This document shows positions 29,291 to 37,894 of a DNA stretch of 54,377 nucleotides, in pieces. The position numbers and the translations under genes are program-made. Within the stretch, counting starts at the first letter, position 1. Every line of letters begins with the position of its first letter. Origin of the DNA: an uncultured Prevotellaceae bacterium (GTDB lineage Bacteria; Bacteroidota; Bacteroidia; Bacteroidales; Bacteroidaceae). Where the stretch lies: the NCBI GenBank assembly GCA_946540735.1, contig CAMNIN010000020.1, forward strand, positions 1-54,377, read 5' to 3'. The notes below the pieces were generated by a model, which saw nothing but the letters and a program-made list of their open reading frames with translations, ran no database searches and was not told where the DNA came from.

Positions 29291-30754
29291 CTAAGAGCTC
29301 TTTCTCCAAAGATAGGAGATGAGGAATCCTACGATGAAGATGGTGGTCGTGCCCAGGACGATGGCGAGATACTCATGCAGGTGCGGACCGGGCAGTTCCA
29401 TGGTGGCGGCTAACGAGATCCAGGCGATGACAAATATGCCGCAGATACATCCCAGAAGGGCTGCGGCCTTGCCGATGTTTCGGGGGAGAATGCCAAGCAG
29501 GAATAACCCGAGCATGCCACCAGAGAAGATTGACGATAGTTTCCACCAGGCATCGATGATGCTCTCCACACTGAGCATGGCAATGGCGATGACGATGCCG
29601 ATGATGCCGACAAGACAACTCGACAAACGCAGCACGAACACTTCCCGACGCTCGCTGCTTGTCTTGACTAATGGCTTGTAGTAGTCGGTGAGGATGATGG
29701 TGGCTGCCGAGGTGACACTCGTGGACACCGTGCTCATGCCGGCTGCGAAGATAGAGGCGATCAGCAGACCGCGGAGGCCTACTGGCAAACCGTGAACGAT
29801 GAAGTAAGGAAACACATAATCGGGCTTGGCGGCGATGTCGGCGGGCAACAGGCCGGGATGGGCGGTGTAGTAGCTGTAGAGTGCAGAACCGATGAGAAAG
29901 AAGAGGGCGGAGACGGGGATGAACAGATAACCGCCGAACAGGGCGGAGAAACGGGCGTCGCGGTCGGTCTTCGCTGCATGGTAGCGCTGCACGTAGTTCT
30001 GGTCGATGCCGTAGTTCTGGAGATTGATGAAAATGCCGTAGATCAAGCATACCCAGAAGGTGGAGGTGGTGAGATCTGACGTGAAGGCACCCAGGGAGAA
30101 CTTGTTGCCTTCGGGGGAGTGGATGGCCAGGTCAAAAACCTGTGCCGGACCTTCGGGCATTGAGAAACAGAGAATGCCAAGGCACATCAGGGCACCGCCG
30201 ATGAGGATGATGCCTTGGATGGCATCGGCCCAGATGACGGCTTTCAGACCGCCCAGCATCGAGTAGATGATGATGGCCACAGAAGTGGCGATGATCACCA
30301 AATGCAGGTTCCAGCCCATCAGGATATACATGGGTACGGCCAGCAGATAGAGAATACTGCCCATGCGGGCGAATTGGGTCAGCAGATAACAGGCCGAGGC
30401 GTAGAGCCGGGCCCAGCGGCCAAACTTCTCCTCCAGGAAGGTGTAGGCCGACACGCTGCCTCCCTTGCGGTAGAAAGGCACGAAATAACGGGCAGCGAAA
30501 TAACTGGCCACAGGGATGGAGAGCGAGAAGACAAAAGCGTTCCAGTCGGAGGCGAAAGCCTTGCCTGGATAACCGATGTAGCTGATGCTCGACACATAGG
30601 TGGCGAAGATGCTCATGCCGACAACCCATCCGGGCAGTGAGCGCCCGGCCTGCGTGAAGTCGGAGGAGGTGTTGCCTTTCTTGTAGAACGAACAACCAAA
30701 GACGACCACTCCGAGGGTGAATGCCAGGAAGATGATGAGGTCGATGGTGTTCAT
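29291..30754 (-). CDS. Sodium/solute symporter (SSS family)
   Basis: 487 residues with about 13 hydrophobic segments. The SSS pattern is clear: the N-terminal segment (I-D-L-I-I-F-L-A-F), G-R-S-L-P-G-W-V-V-G-M-S-I-F-A-T-Y-V-S-S at TM2, and A-A-G-M-S-T-V-S-T-S-V-T-S-A-A-T in the Na+-site helix. Its start overlaps the stop of the aldolase gene by ATGA. Relatives carry sugars, sialic acid or other organic acids. In this operon the likely cargo is a uronic acid, rhamnose or a short oligosaccharide from the hydrolases, but the substrate cannot be read from sequence. Confidence 0.87.
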   Translation of the reverse strand: MNTIDLIIFLAFTLGVVVFGCSFYKKGNTSSDFTQAGRSLPGWVVGMSIFATYVSSISYIGYPGKAFASDWNAFVFSLSIPVASYFAARYFVPFYRKGGSVSAYTFLEEKFGRWARLYASACYLLTQFARMGSILYLLAVPMYILMGWNLHLVIIATSVAIIIYSMLGGLKAVIWADAIQGIILIGGALMCLGILCFSMPEGPAQVFDLAIHSPEGNKFSLGAFTSDLTTSTFWVCLIYGIFINLQNYGIDQNYVQRYHAAKTDRDARFSALFGGYLFIPVSALFFLIGSALYSYYTAHPGLLPADIAAKPDYVFPYFIVHGLPVGLRGLLIASIFAAGMSTVSTSVTSAATIILTDYYKPLVKTSSERREVFVLRLSSCLVGIIGIVIAIAMLSVESIIDAWWKLSSIFSGGMLGLFLLGILPRNIGKAAALLGCICGIFVIAWISLAATMELPGPHLHEYLAIVLGTTTIFIVGFLISYLWRKSS

Positions 30755-31692
30755 ATCTTCAACTTTCCGTTTTCAATGGGAAGGGCCGACAGGGCGGCTG
30801 CGATCTTTTCGCGCTCTGGGGGGTTGAACTTGTAGAATGGCGAGGCGACGAAGTCGTCGTTGATGACGCCAAGCAGGGAGAGGGCGCATTTCAAACCTTT
30901 CAGGTAGCTCGATCCATGTTTGCCTACGGTATAGATGGTGGTGGAGATTTGCATGATGAGCTGCTGATACTTGAGGATGCGGGACAGGTCGCCCGACTTG
31001 GCGGCTTCATACATGCCGACATACAATTCGGGAAACATGTTGGCTCCGCCATTGATGCCGCCATGGGCACCCATGAGCACGCATTCTCCTGTGATCTCCT
31101 CTGGTCCGACGAGCATCGAGAAATCGGGCCGCTCGCGCATCGCATAAAGCACCGACTGGAAATAGACAGCATTGGCGGAGGAGTCTTTGAAACCCACCAC
31201 CTGAGGATTGCGGGCGATGCGGCGCACGGTGTCGGGCGAGAAGTTCACTTTCACATGCGAGGGCATGTTGTAGAGGTATACGGGCAGGGGGAGCTGGGGC
31301 ACCAGTTCCTCATAAAACTGGGCCAGTTCGGGCTGGCCCGGTGCGAAATAATAAGGGGGGGCTGATACGACGGCGTCGGCTCCGCTGTCTGCGGCTACCT
31401 GGGCCAGACGGATGCTCTCCACGATCGAGGTGTCGGTGACGCACACCAGCAGGGGCAGGCGGCCCCGGTTGATGCGTGCCGACTGCGTGATCATCTCCTG
31501 GCGGATCTTGTAACTGAGACTTTGCTCCTCGCCTGTCGTCCCAAGGATGAAGAGGCCATGCACGCCTCCTGAGATGAGATGCTCGATGAGGCGTTCCAGA
31601 CTCTCGGTGTCGAGATGTTCATTGTCTATCAGGGGGGTGACAAGAGGGGGAATGATGCCGCACAAGGGCTTTGGGTCAACGTGATGGGTCAT
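30751..31692 (-). CDS. DHDPS/N-acetylneuraminate-lyase family aldolase
   Basis: 313 residues from ATG 31692 (M-T-H-H-V-D-P). The longer ORF would add a polar tail lying inside the upstream gene. The class I aldolase signature is present: G-T-T-G-E-E (51-56), catalytic Tyr141 in Y-L-Y-N-M-P and Schiff-base Lys169 in V-G-F-K-D-S-S. The family includes dihydrodipicolinate synthase, sialic acid lyase and 2-keto-3-deoxy-sugar-acid aldolases. A position between a beta-helix enzyme and a sugar symporter argues for a 2-keto-3-deoxy-acid aldolase of uronate or rhamnonate catabolism rather than lysine synthesis (inference). It is cytoplasmic. Confidence 0.82.
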   Translation of the reverse strand: MTHHVDPKPLCGIIPPLVTPLIDNEHLDTESLERLIEHLISGGVHGLFILGTTGEEQSLSYKIRQEMITQSARINRGRLPLLVCVTDTSIVESIRLAQVAADSGADAVVSAPPYYFAPGQPELAQFYEELVPQLPLPVYLYNMPSHVKVNFSPDTVRRIARNPQVVGFKDSSANAVYFQSVLYAMRERPDFSMLVGPEEITGECVLMGAHGGINGGANMFPELYVGMYEAAKSGDLSRILKYQQLIMQISTTIYTVGKHGSSYLKGLKCALSLLGVINDDFVASPFYKFNPPEREKIAAALSALPIENGKLKI

Positions 31693-31718
31693 GATCTGAT
31701 GTCTTGATATAGGTTGTG

Positions 31719-33494
31719 TTATTTTCTGTTGAAGGGTAGTCCGGCCCGGACTTTGATGCTGTCGGCCACCTGTGGTCCGTTGTTCTCCCACGTGTTGCCG
31801 GGACCGTTGGCGTTCCGGAGGTATTTCTCCGAGGGGGTCCAGTTGTTGCGCAGGGTGATGTACGACGATCCTTCGTCGGTATAGAGATAGAACCAGTGCT
31901 CGGGGTCGTGTACGTAGCCGGGGGTGTAGATGTCGGTCACCACATTCTCCTCTATGAAGGTGTGAGGCTGAGCCCCGAGGGTGTAGATGCCGGCGGTGTC
32001 ATACATGTGTCGGGCATAATGATGGATGTAGTTGCCTCGCACCAGGTTGTCGGCCATGGCGCAGGTCTGCTGGTTCCAGCCCCAGCCCAGGCTGATTCCG
32101 GTATACGAGACGTTGGACACCTCATTGTGCTCGATGCGGATGCCGCGCACATATCCGGCTCCGATGCCCAGACAGCCCCAGTCTTCATTGGCGGCATCGT
32201 CGATGCGGTTGTTGATGATCCGCAGACCGGTGCAGATGCTGCTCATGTCGGTGGGCTGATAGGGCAGGTGGGCCTCATGGCCCTCAGGACCGAAAGTGCC
32301 GGCCAGGATTCCTGTTCCACCGATGTCGAGGAGGTCGCAGTTGGATACCTGGCAGTCGGTGGCGTATTGGTGGATGTCGATGGCGGTCGAGGCGCAGTGG
32401 GTCACTACGCAGTCGGTGATTACAACATTCCGTGCCCCGTCGACTGCGATGGCGGCGGATGGCCGTCCCACCCATCCCTGGTTGTCGAGTTTGTGGTCGC
32501 CGTCGGGCCTGGAGATCTGTGGTTTGATCTTGTAGGCTTCTATCATGTACATGCCGGCTTGCAACGGGGCATGGCCCATGATGCTCGGGCGCATCCATGT
32601 CGAGTGGCTGAATGTGATACCCTGGATCGTGACATCAGTCACTCTTCGGTCGGGGGTGCCTTCTACCTTGACGAGTGTCTCGAGGGCGGGCACCTCCACT
32701 TCGGCTTTTGTCATGTCCTCTCCCTCACGGGGCATATAGTACAGGCGCTGGCCTTGGGCATCGAGAAACCATTCTCCGGGATGGTCGAGCAGTTCTCGGG
32801 CATTGGTGAGGTAAAAGGCTGAGTTGCGTCCGTTGGTGGTGACCATGGGCGAGGGCCATGGATGCATGAAGTGCACGTGGCTCTCGGGATTGTGGAAACG
32901 CACGGCTGCACTGTCACCCGTCACTTCGATGCTCTTGATGCGGAGGTTGGCGATGCACCACATTTCATGGAGCACCATCTCGGCGTGGCGGGCATGAAGG
33001 ATCTTCTTGACGGCGGCGGCAGGCACGTAAAGCACTTCGCCGGACTTGTCGATGTTGCGGATGCGCCACATCTTCTCCAGGTCATCCACATCGCGTGCGC
33101 GGATGGCTTTCCTGCCGTTCACCCACATCTGCCTGAACTCCAGAGGACGGCCGTTCCATTCCGGCACGTCGGCTACCCATAGCCTGCCCTGCTTGCGCCA
33201 GCCTTTGATGGCCACACCGCCCGAAATCCTCACCTCGCCGTCGGCAATGAGGGTGGTGCCGCTGTCTTCAGGACGGATGATGATGGGCTGCGACAACCGG
33301 TAGGTGCCGCTCTGCAGGCGGATGACGACTTTGTCGCCACCTTCATGCAAACGGCGGAGCCGGGCTTCCTGAAGGGCATGCTCTATCGTAAACGCACCTG
33401 GCTCCACCTTGAGGGTGAAGCCGGCGTTGGCTGCTGGAGAGACGCATGCGAAAATCATCGCCGCAAGTGTCGTCAATATCCGGTGGGCATCCAT
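31719..33494 (-). CDS. Exported right-handed parallel beta-helix protein
   Basis: 591 residues with a signal peptide (cut near A-N-A-G-F). After an N-terminal cap come strand-turn rungs typical of pectate-lyase-like helices: V-T-I-Q-G-I-T-F-S-H-S, N-V-V-I-T-D-C-V-V-T-H-C, C-Q-V-S-N-C-D-L-L-D-I-G-G-T-G-I, I-R-I-E-H-N-E-V-S-N-V-S-Y-T-G-I. The strand A-E-M-V-L-H-E-M-W and the long loops resemble GH110/GH120-type beta-helix hydrolases more than lyases, but I cannot name the family. Its start overlaps the 3' end of the GH127 gene by 22 bp, so expression is coupled. Confidence 0.72.
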   Translation of the reverse strand: MDAHRILTTLAAMIFACVSPAANAGFTLKVEPGAFTIEHALQEARLRRLHEGGDKVVIRLQSGTYRLSQPIIIRPEDSGTTLIADGEVRISGGVAIKGWRKQGRLWVADVPEWNGRPLEFRQMWVNGRKAIRARDVDDLEKMWRIRNIDKSGEVLYVPAAAVKKILHARHAEMVLHEMWCIANLRIKSIEVTGDSAAVRFHNPESHVHFMHPWPSPMVTTNGRNSAFYLTNARELLDHPGEWFLDAQGQRLYYMPREGEDMTKAEVEVPALETLVKVEGTPDRRVTDVTIQGITFSHSTWMRPSIMGHAPLQAGMYMIEAYKIKPQISRPDGDHKLDNQGWVGRPSAAIAVDGARNVVITDCVVTHCASTAIDIHQYATDCQVSNCDLLDIGGTGILAGTFGPEGHEAHLPYQPTDMSSICTGLRIINNRIDDAANEDWGCLGIGAGYVRGIRIEHNEVSNVSYTGISLGWGWNQQTCAMADNLVRGNYIHHYARHMYDTAGIYTLGAQPHTFIEENVVTDIYTPGYVHDPEHWFYLYTDEGSSYITLRNNWTPSEKYLRNANGPGNTWENNGPQVADSIKVRAGLPFNRK

Positions 33495-35548
33495 ACGGTC
33501 ATCTCGCTTTTGCCGCGGTTACCCCATGCGAAATAGGGGATGAGGCGGATGGTTTTGGGTTGCATGCCGGATATGGCATTGCGGTAGAGCTTGCCCGACC
33601 ATGGCGCGTCGTTCCTCACCATGACCTCGCCCTCGAGGGCCATCAGTCGACTGCCGGAGATTCGCGTCTCCACTGGGGTGAAACGGGCTTTGGACGGGAT
33701 GATGAGATTGTCGATGTCAGCTCCTCCGAGGTCCTGGCTCTCGGCGCAGTAGACGATGGGACCGCGCTGGACGGCCACCTGGCCACGGGCTTCCTCTACG
33801 AGTGGGTTGGCTTCTATGAGGTGGGGAGTCATGGTCATGTCGTAGACCACGGTGTCACCTTTCTTCCAGGTCGTTTCGATGACGATATATCCCTTCTCTT
33901 CGACGATGGAGGAGGTGAGATCTGCGCCGTTCTTGCTCACATGTATCTCCTCGCACCAGGAGGGACGGCGCAACTTGAGCTTGAAGGACTTTTTGCCTTT
34001 GAGTTGCTTGATCTCGATCACGGTGTGCCCGTCCCATGGGTAGTCGCTCGACTGTGAGAGAGTGACCTCTCCGATACCGTCGATTGTCGTGTGGAGCGTG
34101 TTGTCTCCGAAAAGGTTCACATACAGTTCCCCGTTACCCGTCGCATAGGCATAATCCTGGGCTTCACAGAGCGTGCGGAGGGTGTTGGGCGGACAACAGA
34201 AGCAACTGATGTATTTCTTGCGCTCCTTGGGCCAGCGCAGGGTGTAGGGCAGTTCGTCACTCATGCGCATGGGGTTGGTGTAGAAGTATTTCTCCCCATC
34301 GAGCGAGATGCCGCAGAGGATGCTGTTGTATAGGCAGTTCTCCACGATGTCGGCGTACTTGCCGTCGGCTGTGGCCAGCAGCATACGCCAGTTGAAGAGC
34401 ATGTTGCCGATGTTGGCGCAGGTCTCGTTGTGGGCGGTGGATTGCGGCAACTGATACGGACGGCCATAGCTCTGGTGGACTTTCTGGATATTGTCGGGCT
34501 TGTAATCGGTGCCATCGGGGGAGGTGCCGTCGTAAAGGGCTCCGCAACCGCCGGTGATATACATTTTCCTGCCCACAATGTCGTCCCAGATCGATGTGAG
34601 GTTCTTCATCAGCTGCTGTTCTCCTGATTCCAGAAAGAGGTCGGCCACGCCGGCATACAGGTAGTTGGCTCTCACCGCATGTCCCATCGCTTGGTATTGG
34701 TCGCGGAAGGGAATCCTGTCTTGGTTGTCGTCAGTGCCGTTCTTCACCATGCCGCGGATGTCGATAAACTGCTTGGAGAGTTCCAGATATTTGGGATCTT
34801 TGGTCTCTCGGTAGAGTTCGGCGATAGCCATATAATGCGATGGGCAGATGGCATTTCCGGCGAGTTCTTCGGGTGAGTTCTTGCAGAAGTTGTAGAGGAA
34901 ATCGGCGGCTTTGATACCGGCATTGTAGAGGGTGGTCTTCCCCGTGGCGCGCTTGTGGATGATGCCGGCCATGATGAGATGACCGAGGTTATAGGTCTCG
35001 AAATTGAGCCTGTTGCCGAAGGCGGAGTCGTCTTTAGTGCCGACAGCGGTGCCGACGACGGTGTTGTCTTGGTCGGTGGTGGTGGCGTTCAGCCGCCGGT
35101 TGAGCTCAGCGATGATGACGGGGGTATGGATATAGCCGTCGGCTCTTTGTGATTTCACCACGCAACCGATGAAGCGGTCCATGATCCGGTCGAGTTCGGG
35201 GTCTTTGTTCACGGCGTAGACAGCAGCCACGGCCTCCAGCCATTTATACATGTCGCCGTCGTGGAATGGTGGGCCGTGATGCTCGCCACGCTTCTCTCCT
35301 GATGCGATGAGAAAATTGTTGAATCCTTTCCCCTCATCGCTCTGCCAGGTCTGCCACATGCTCTGCACCGAGGTCTTGCTCAGCACGGCGAAGCGCTCGC
35401 CCCAGAATCCTGCGTTCCATGTCACGGCGTTGAGGGGCGTGGAGTGCATCACGGAATAATGGCTGTCGTCCGTACGGGTCAGACCGCCTTGCTGTGCCAT
35501 CGAGGGCATGAATACCGACATGCCCAGTAGTATCAGATAGTTTCTCAT
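33473..35548 (-). CDS. GH127-family glycoside hydrolase
   Basis: 691 residues from ATG 35548, with a signal peptide (cut near S-M-A-Q); the ORF extends further upstream only as an overlap with the previous gene. The zinc/cysteine site of GH127 is present: E375-x-C377 in N-E-T-C-A-N and C451-C452 in C-F-C-C-P-P-N, where Cys451 would be the nucleophile. A jelly-roll C-terminal half follows. GH127 members are beta-L-arabinofuranosidases, and one rhamnogalacturonan-II enzyme removes aceric acid, so the activity is not fixed. It starts 1 bp after the stop of the TIM-DUF3826 gene and overlaps the following gene by 22 bp. Confidence 0.88.
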   Translation of the reverse strand: MRNYLILLGMSVFMPSMAQQGGLTRTDDSHYSVMHSTPLNAVTWNAGFWGERFAVLSKTSVQSMWQTWQSDEGKGFNNFLIASGEKRGEHHGPPFHDGDMYKWLEAVAAVYAVNKDPELDRIMDRFIGCVVKSQRADGYIHTPVIIAELNRRLNATTTDQDNTVVGTAVGTKDDSAFGNRLNFETYNLGHLIMAGIIHKRATGKTTLYNAGIKAADFLYNFCKNSPEELAGNAICPSHYMAIAELYRETKDPKYLELSKQFIDIRGMVKNGTDDNQDRIPFRDQYQAMGHAVRANYLYAGVADLFLESGEQQLMKNLTSIWDDIVGRKMYITGGCGALYDGTSPDGTDYKPDNIQKVHQSYGRPYQLPQSTAHNETCANIGNMLFNWRMLLATADGKYADIVENCLYNSILCGISLDGEKYFYTNPMRMSDELPYTLRWPKERKKYISCFCCPPNTLRTLCEAQDYAYATGNGELYVNLFGDNTLHTTIDGIGEVTLSQSSDYPWDGHTVIEIKQLKGKKSFKLKLRRPSWCEEIHVSKNGADLTSSIVEEKGYIVIETTWKKGDTVVYDMTMTPHLIEANPLVEEARGQVAVQRGPIVYCAESQDLGGADIDNLIIPSKARFTPVETRISGSRLMALEGEVMVRNDAPWSGKLYRNAISGMQPKTIRLIPYFAWGNRGKSEMTVWMPTGY

Positions 35549-35549
35549 C

Positions 35550-37001
35550 TTAGTTCTTGGATTTGTTGGATGTTCGCTTCTCCCAAGCCTCACGTTCTTT
35601 CTGTATGTCGTATCCGCGCTTTGAGAGGTAGTTGTTGATGCGGCCTTTGTATTTCTTGAAGGTCTCGTGCTTCTTGTTGCTGCTTTCGGCGTCGATGGCC
35701 AGTTCACGGGCTTCTTTCAGCCAGATGAGGATCTGGGCTTTCTCTTCCGTCGTCAGCGATGGGATCATGTCGCTATAGGCATCGTAGGTGACTTTCACCA
35801 CATCATATGTCATGATGTCCTTCACACGCTCTATCTCCTGAGGCTTGAGGTATTTCGACAGGTCGGCATCGAAACCGAAGTGGCTGCGGTAGAGCTTGGC
35901 GTCGCATTGGGCGGCGGCCAGTGCCTTGTCGGTCTTCTTCACGGAGTCGCGCTCGGCATAGATATCGTTGAGGGCGAAATAGCGGTTGGCGATGATGTTG
36001 CGCACGTTCTCGCCCATGGGGGTCCAGGTGATGCTCAGGGCGTCAGTGGCTTTCTCTGCTCGGCCGAGGATGGTCTTCACGTAATCCGGGTCACGGCTTT
36101 CCGAGTGGAGCGTTTCCGCTGGAGTGGGGTAGCTGTTGAAGACTTCCTTCAGGTAGCGCACGTTGTTGCCGTAGTTCATCTTCACGTTGCGCACCATCTT
36201 CACGTTGCGGCTGCGTTCCACAAACAGCCAACCGCTCCATCCCATCTTGTCGAGGGTCTGCTTGATGGCGGGCAGATTAATGCAGGAGTCCTCACGAAGC
36301 CACACCTTGTCGGTGTTGGAGGCATGGATGGCACAGATGTTGCGGCTGCCCAGACGCATGAGGTCTTTATTGATGTCCCAACCGTTCTCGATGATGGTCT
36401 GGAATTTGTAGAAAATGCCGATGCCGTCGCTGTGGATTTCCTTGAGTAGCTTGAGGTTTCCTTTCGCATCAAGCGGGGTGTCGATGCCCACTCGCTTGCC
36501 TCTCGACTTGGCAGCCTCGCCGATCTCATGCAGACGCTTCACGATGACGGCACGCTTCGCCTTGTCGGTAGTCCAGTCGTTGCCGCAGCCGCCCAGAGGA
36601 AGGAAGGCCACGGTCACGCCTCCCATCTTGTCCATGGTGTCGAAGCAGTCTTCGGCGAGCGAGAGGTAGGTATCTTTCTGACTGAGGTCCTGTGCGTAGA
36701 AACCGCTCATCGCCACAGCTCCCACACGGATGCCAAGGCTGTCGGCGGTCTTCTTGAAAATGGCCGCTTCCTTGGGGATGCGCAACTTGTTCTCAAAAGT
36801 GTCGCGCTTGCCCAGAGAACCCATGTCCATCTCCAGACCATCGCAGCCCAACTGCTTGGCCAGTTCGAAGGCACCGAGCTTCTGTCGTTTCAGTACCATC
36901 CAGTCGCATACTCCCACTTGATAGCGCTCTTGCGCCATCACGGCATCCACGGCCAATAGCCATGATGCCACCAAACATAAAAAAACACGTGTCTTACTCA
37001 T
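35550..37001 (-). CDS. Exported xylose-isomerase-like TIM barrel fused to DUF3826
   Basis: 483 residues with a signal peptide (cut near V-M-A-Q). Residues about 25-290 follow the sugar-phosphate isomerase/epimerase (AP endonuclease 2) pattern: L-G-C-D-G-L-E-M-D, I-R-V-G-A-V-A-M-S-G, C-A-I-H-A-S-N-T-D, W-S-G-W-L-F-V-E-R. From about 305 the protein matches DUF3826 as I remember it (N-R-Y-F-A-L-N-D-I-Y-A-E-R-D, D-A-K-L-Y-R-S-H-F-G-F, Y-K-G-R-I-N-N-Y-L-S). DUF3826 proteins recur in pectin-associated loci without known function. It is the first gene of the eight-gene operon. An exported isomerase-like barrel is unusual. Confidence 0.75.
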   Translation of the reverse strand: MSKTRVFLCLVASWLLAVDAVMAQERYQVGVCDWMVLKRQKLGAFELAKQLGCDGLEMDMGSLGKRDTFENKLRIPKEAAIFKKTADSLGIRVGAVAMSGFYAQDLSQKDTYLSLAEDCFDTMDKMGGVTVAFLPLGGCGNDWTTDKAKRAVIVKRLHEIGEAAKSRGKRVGIDTPLDAKGNLKLLKEIHSDGIGIFYKFQTIIENGWDINKDLMRLGSRNICAIHASNTDKVWLREDSCINLPAIKQTLDKMGWSGWLFVERSRNVKMVRNVKMNYGNNVRYLKEVFNSYPTPAETLHSESRDPDYVKTILGRAEKATDALSITWTPMGENVRNIIANRYFALNDIYAERDSVKKTDKALAAAQCDAKLYRSHFGFDADLSKYLKPQEIERVKDIMTYDVVKVTYDAYSDMIPSLTTEEKAQILIWLKEARELAIDAESSNKKHETFKKYKGRINNYLSKRGYDIQKEREAWEKRTSNKSKN

Positions 37002-37045
37002 ATATCTCTATGACGTAAAACACGTGCCTTTGTAACTAAAAACTT

Positions 37046-37189
37046 CTACTCCTTGGCGGCAAGACTGATGTCTTCGGCAATGCGCTGCTTCAGTTCCTCT
37101 TTTTCTTTCGCAGACATGACTTGCAGTGCACAGAGGTATCTATGCATCGAGTCGCTGGGTTGTTGGGATGGTGGATTCGTCTTTGCCAT
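37046..37189 (-). CDS. Small 47-residue ORF downstream of the sigma-factor gene
   Basis: ATG at 37187-37189 (reverse strand) to TAG at 37046-37048. A purine-rich AAAAGG lies 8 nt upstream of the start. The product is polar at the N-terminus (A-K-T-N-P-P-S-Q-Q-P) and then strongly helical and charged (M-S-A-K-E-K-E-E-L-K-Q-R-I-A-E-D). It sits in the 269-bp space between the sigma gene and the TIM-DUF3826 gene, same strand, 81 bp after the sigma stop. No homologue is recognised. It could be a small regulator, a leader peptide, or chance. Confidence 0.4.
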   Translation of the reverse strand: MAKTNPPSQQPSDSMHRYLCALQVMSAKEKEELKQRIAEDISLAAKE

Positions 37190-37270
37190 GTGTGCCTTTT
37201 CACTATAGACCCATGTCACGGCTCATTGTACCCACAAAAATAAGCGTTTTTCGCTTGTCTTCGCTTTTCT

Positions 37271-37783
37271 CTACACGGCGGGCTGCATCTCAGCAGCGTA
37301 TTTGCGCAGACGGCTGATGCTGCGGTGCATCAGATTGCGCACACTCTGGTAATTGATGCCCATGATCTGGCAGATGTCATCATATTTGCGTTGCTCTATA
37401 TAATAGAGGTTGATGATCTGGCGCTGGCGAGGGGAGAGCTTCTCGAAAAACTGCTCGATGCTGGAGGTCAGGGCCATCTGGCGTTCCATGACCTCGTTGT
37501 TGTATTCCTCGGCCTCGGCGAGGGCACGCATGCTGATGTCGTTGATCTCATAATCACACAGGCGCGTGTTGCGGCGATATTCGTCGTTGATGCGGTTGCG
37601 GAGTGAGATGTAGAGGTAACTCTCGATCTTCTCCACGGCATTCATTGCTTCGCCTTTGGTGAAGAATTTCACAAACACGTCGTGGATGCAGTCTTTCAGC
37701 AGCTCGCGGTCGGAGGTGAAGCGTGACCCGAATGCGAAAAGATTGTCGATGTGTTCGTCGTAAAGGGTGGCAAAGTTGATCAT
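37271..37783 (-). CDS. ECF-type RNA polymerase sigma factor
   Basis: 170 residues from ATG 37783 (M-I-N-F-A-T-L-Y); an in-frame extension upstream runs over the promoter and is rejected. Region 2 is seen in L-K-D-C-I-H-D-V-F-V-K-F-F and region 4 in L-S-P-R-Q-R-Q-I-I-N-L-Y-Y-I-E followed by the helix-turn-helix D-D-I-C-Q-I-M-G-I-N-Y-Q-S-V-R-N-L. ECF sigma factors in Bacteroidota often control SusCD loci together with a FecR-type anti-sigma factor. None is encoded in the window. A consensus promoter precedes the gene. It probably controls part of this locus (inference). Confidence 0.85.
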   Translation of the reverse strand: MINFATLYDEHIDNLFAFGSRFTSDRELLKDCIHDVFVKFFTKGEAMNAVEKIESYLYISLRNRINDEYRRNTRLCDYEINDISMRALAEAEEYNNEVMERQMALTSSIEQFFEKLSPRQRQIINLYYIEQRKYDDICQIMGINYQSVRNLMHRSISRLRKYAAEMQPAV

Positions 37784-37819
37784 TAGGTTGATTTGTTTGT
37801 GTAGGTAGTTTTCTGATTG

Positions 37820-37849
37820 CAAATATAATCTGAAAAAATGGAATAACAA
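37820..37849 (-). promoter_or_regulatory. Bacteroidota-type promoter for the sigma-factor gene
   Basis: Read on the reverse strand, TATATTTG at 37827-37820 matches the -7 consensus TAnnTTTG exactly. A TTG at 37849-37847 lies 19 bp upstream, the expected -33 element. The implied start of transcription is about 30 nt before the ATG at 37783. Confidence 0.6.
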
Positions 37850-37894
37850 CATGAAAAAATGATTTTTTGTGGCAGAAAAAATGATTTTTGGCCG

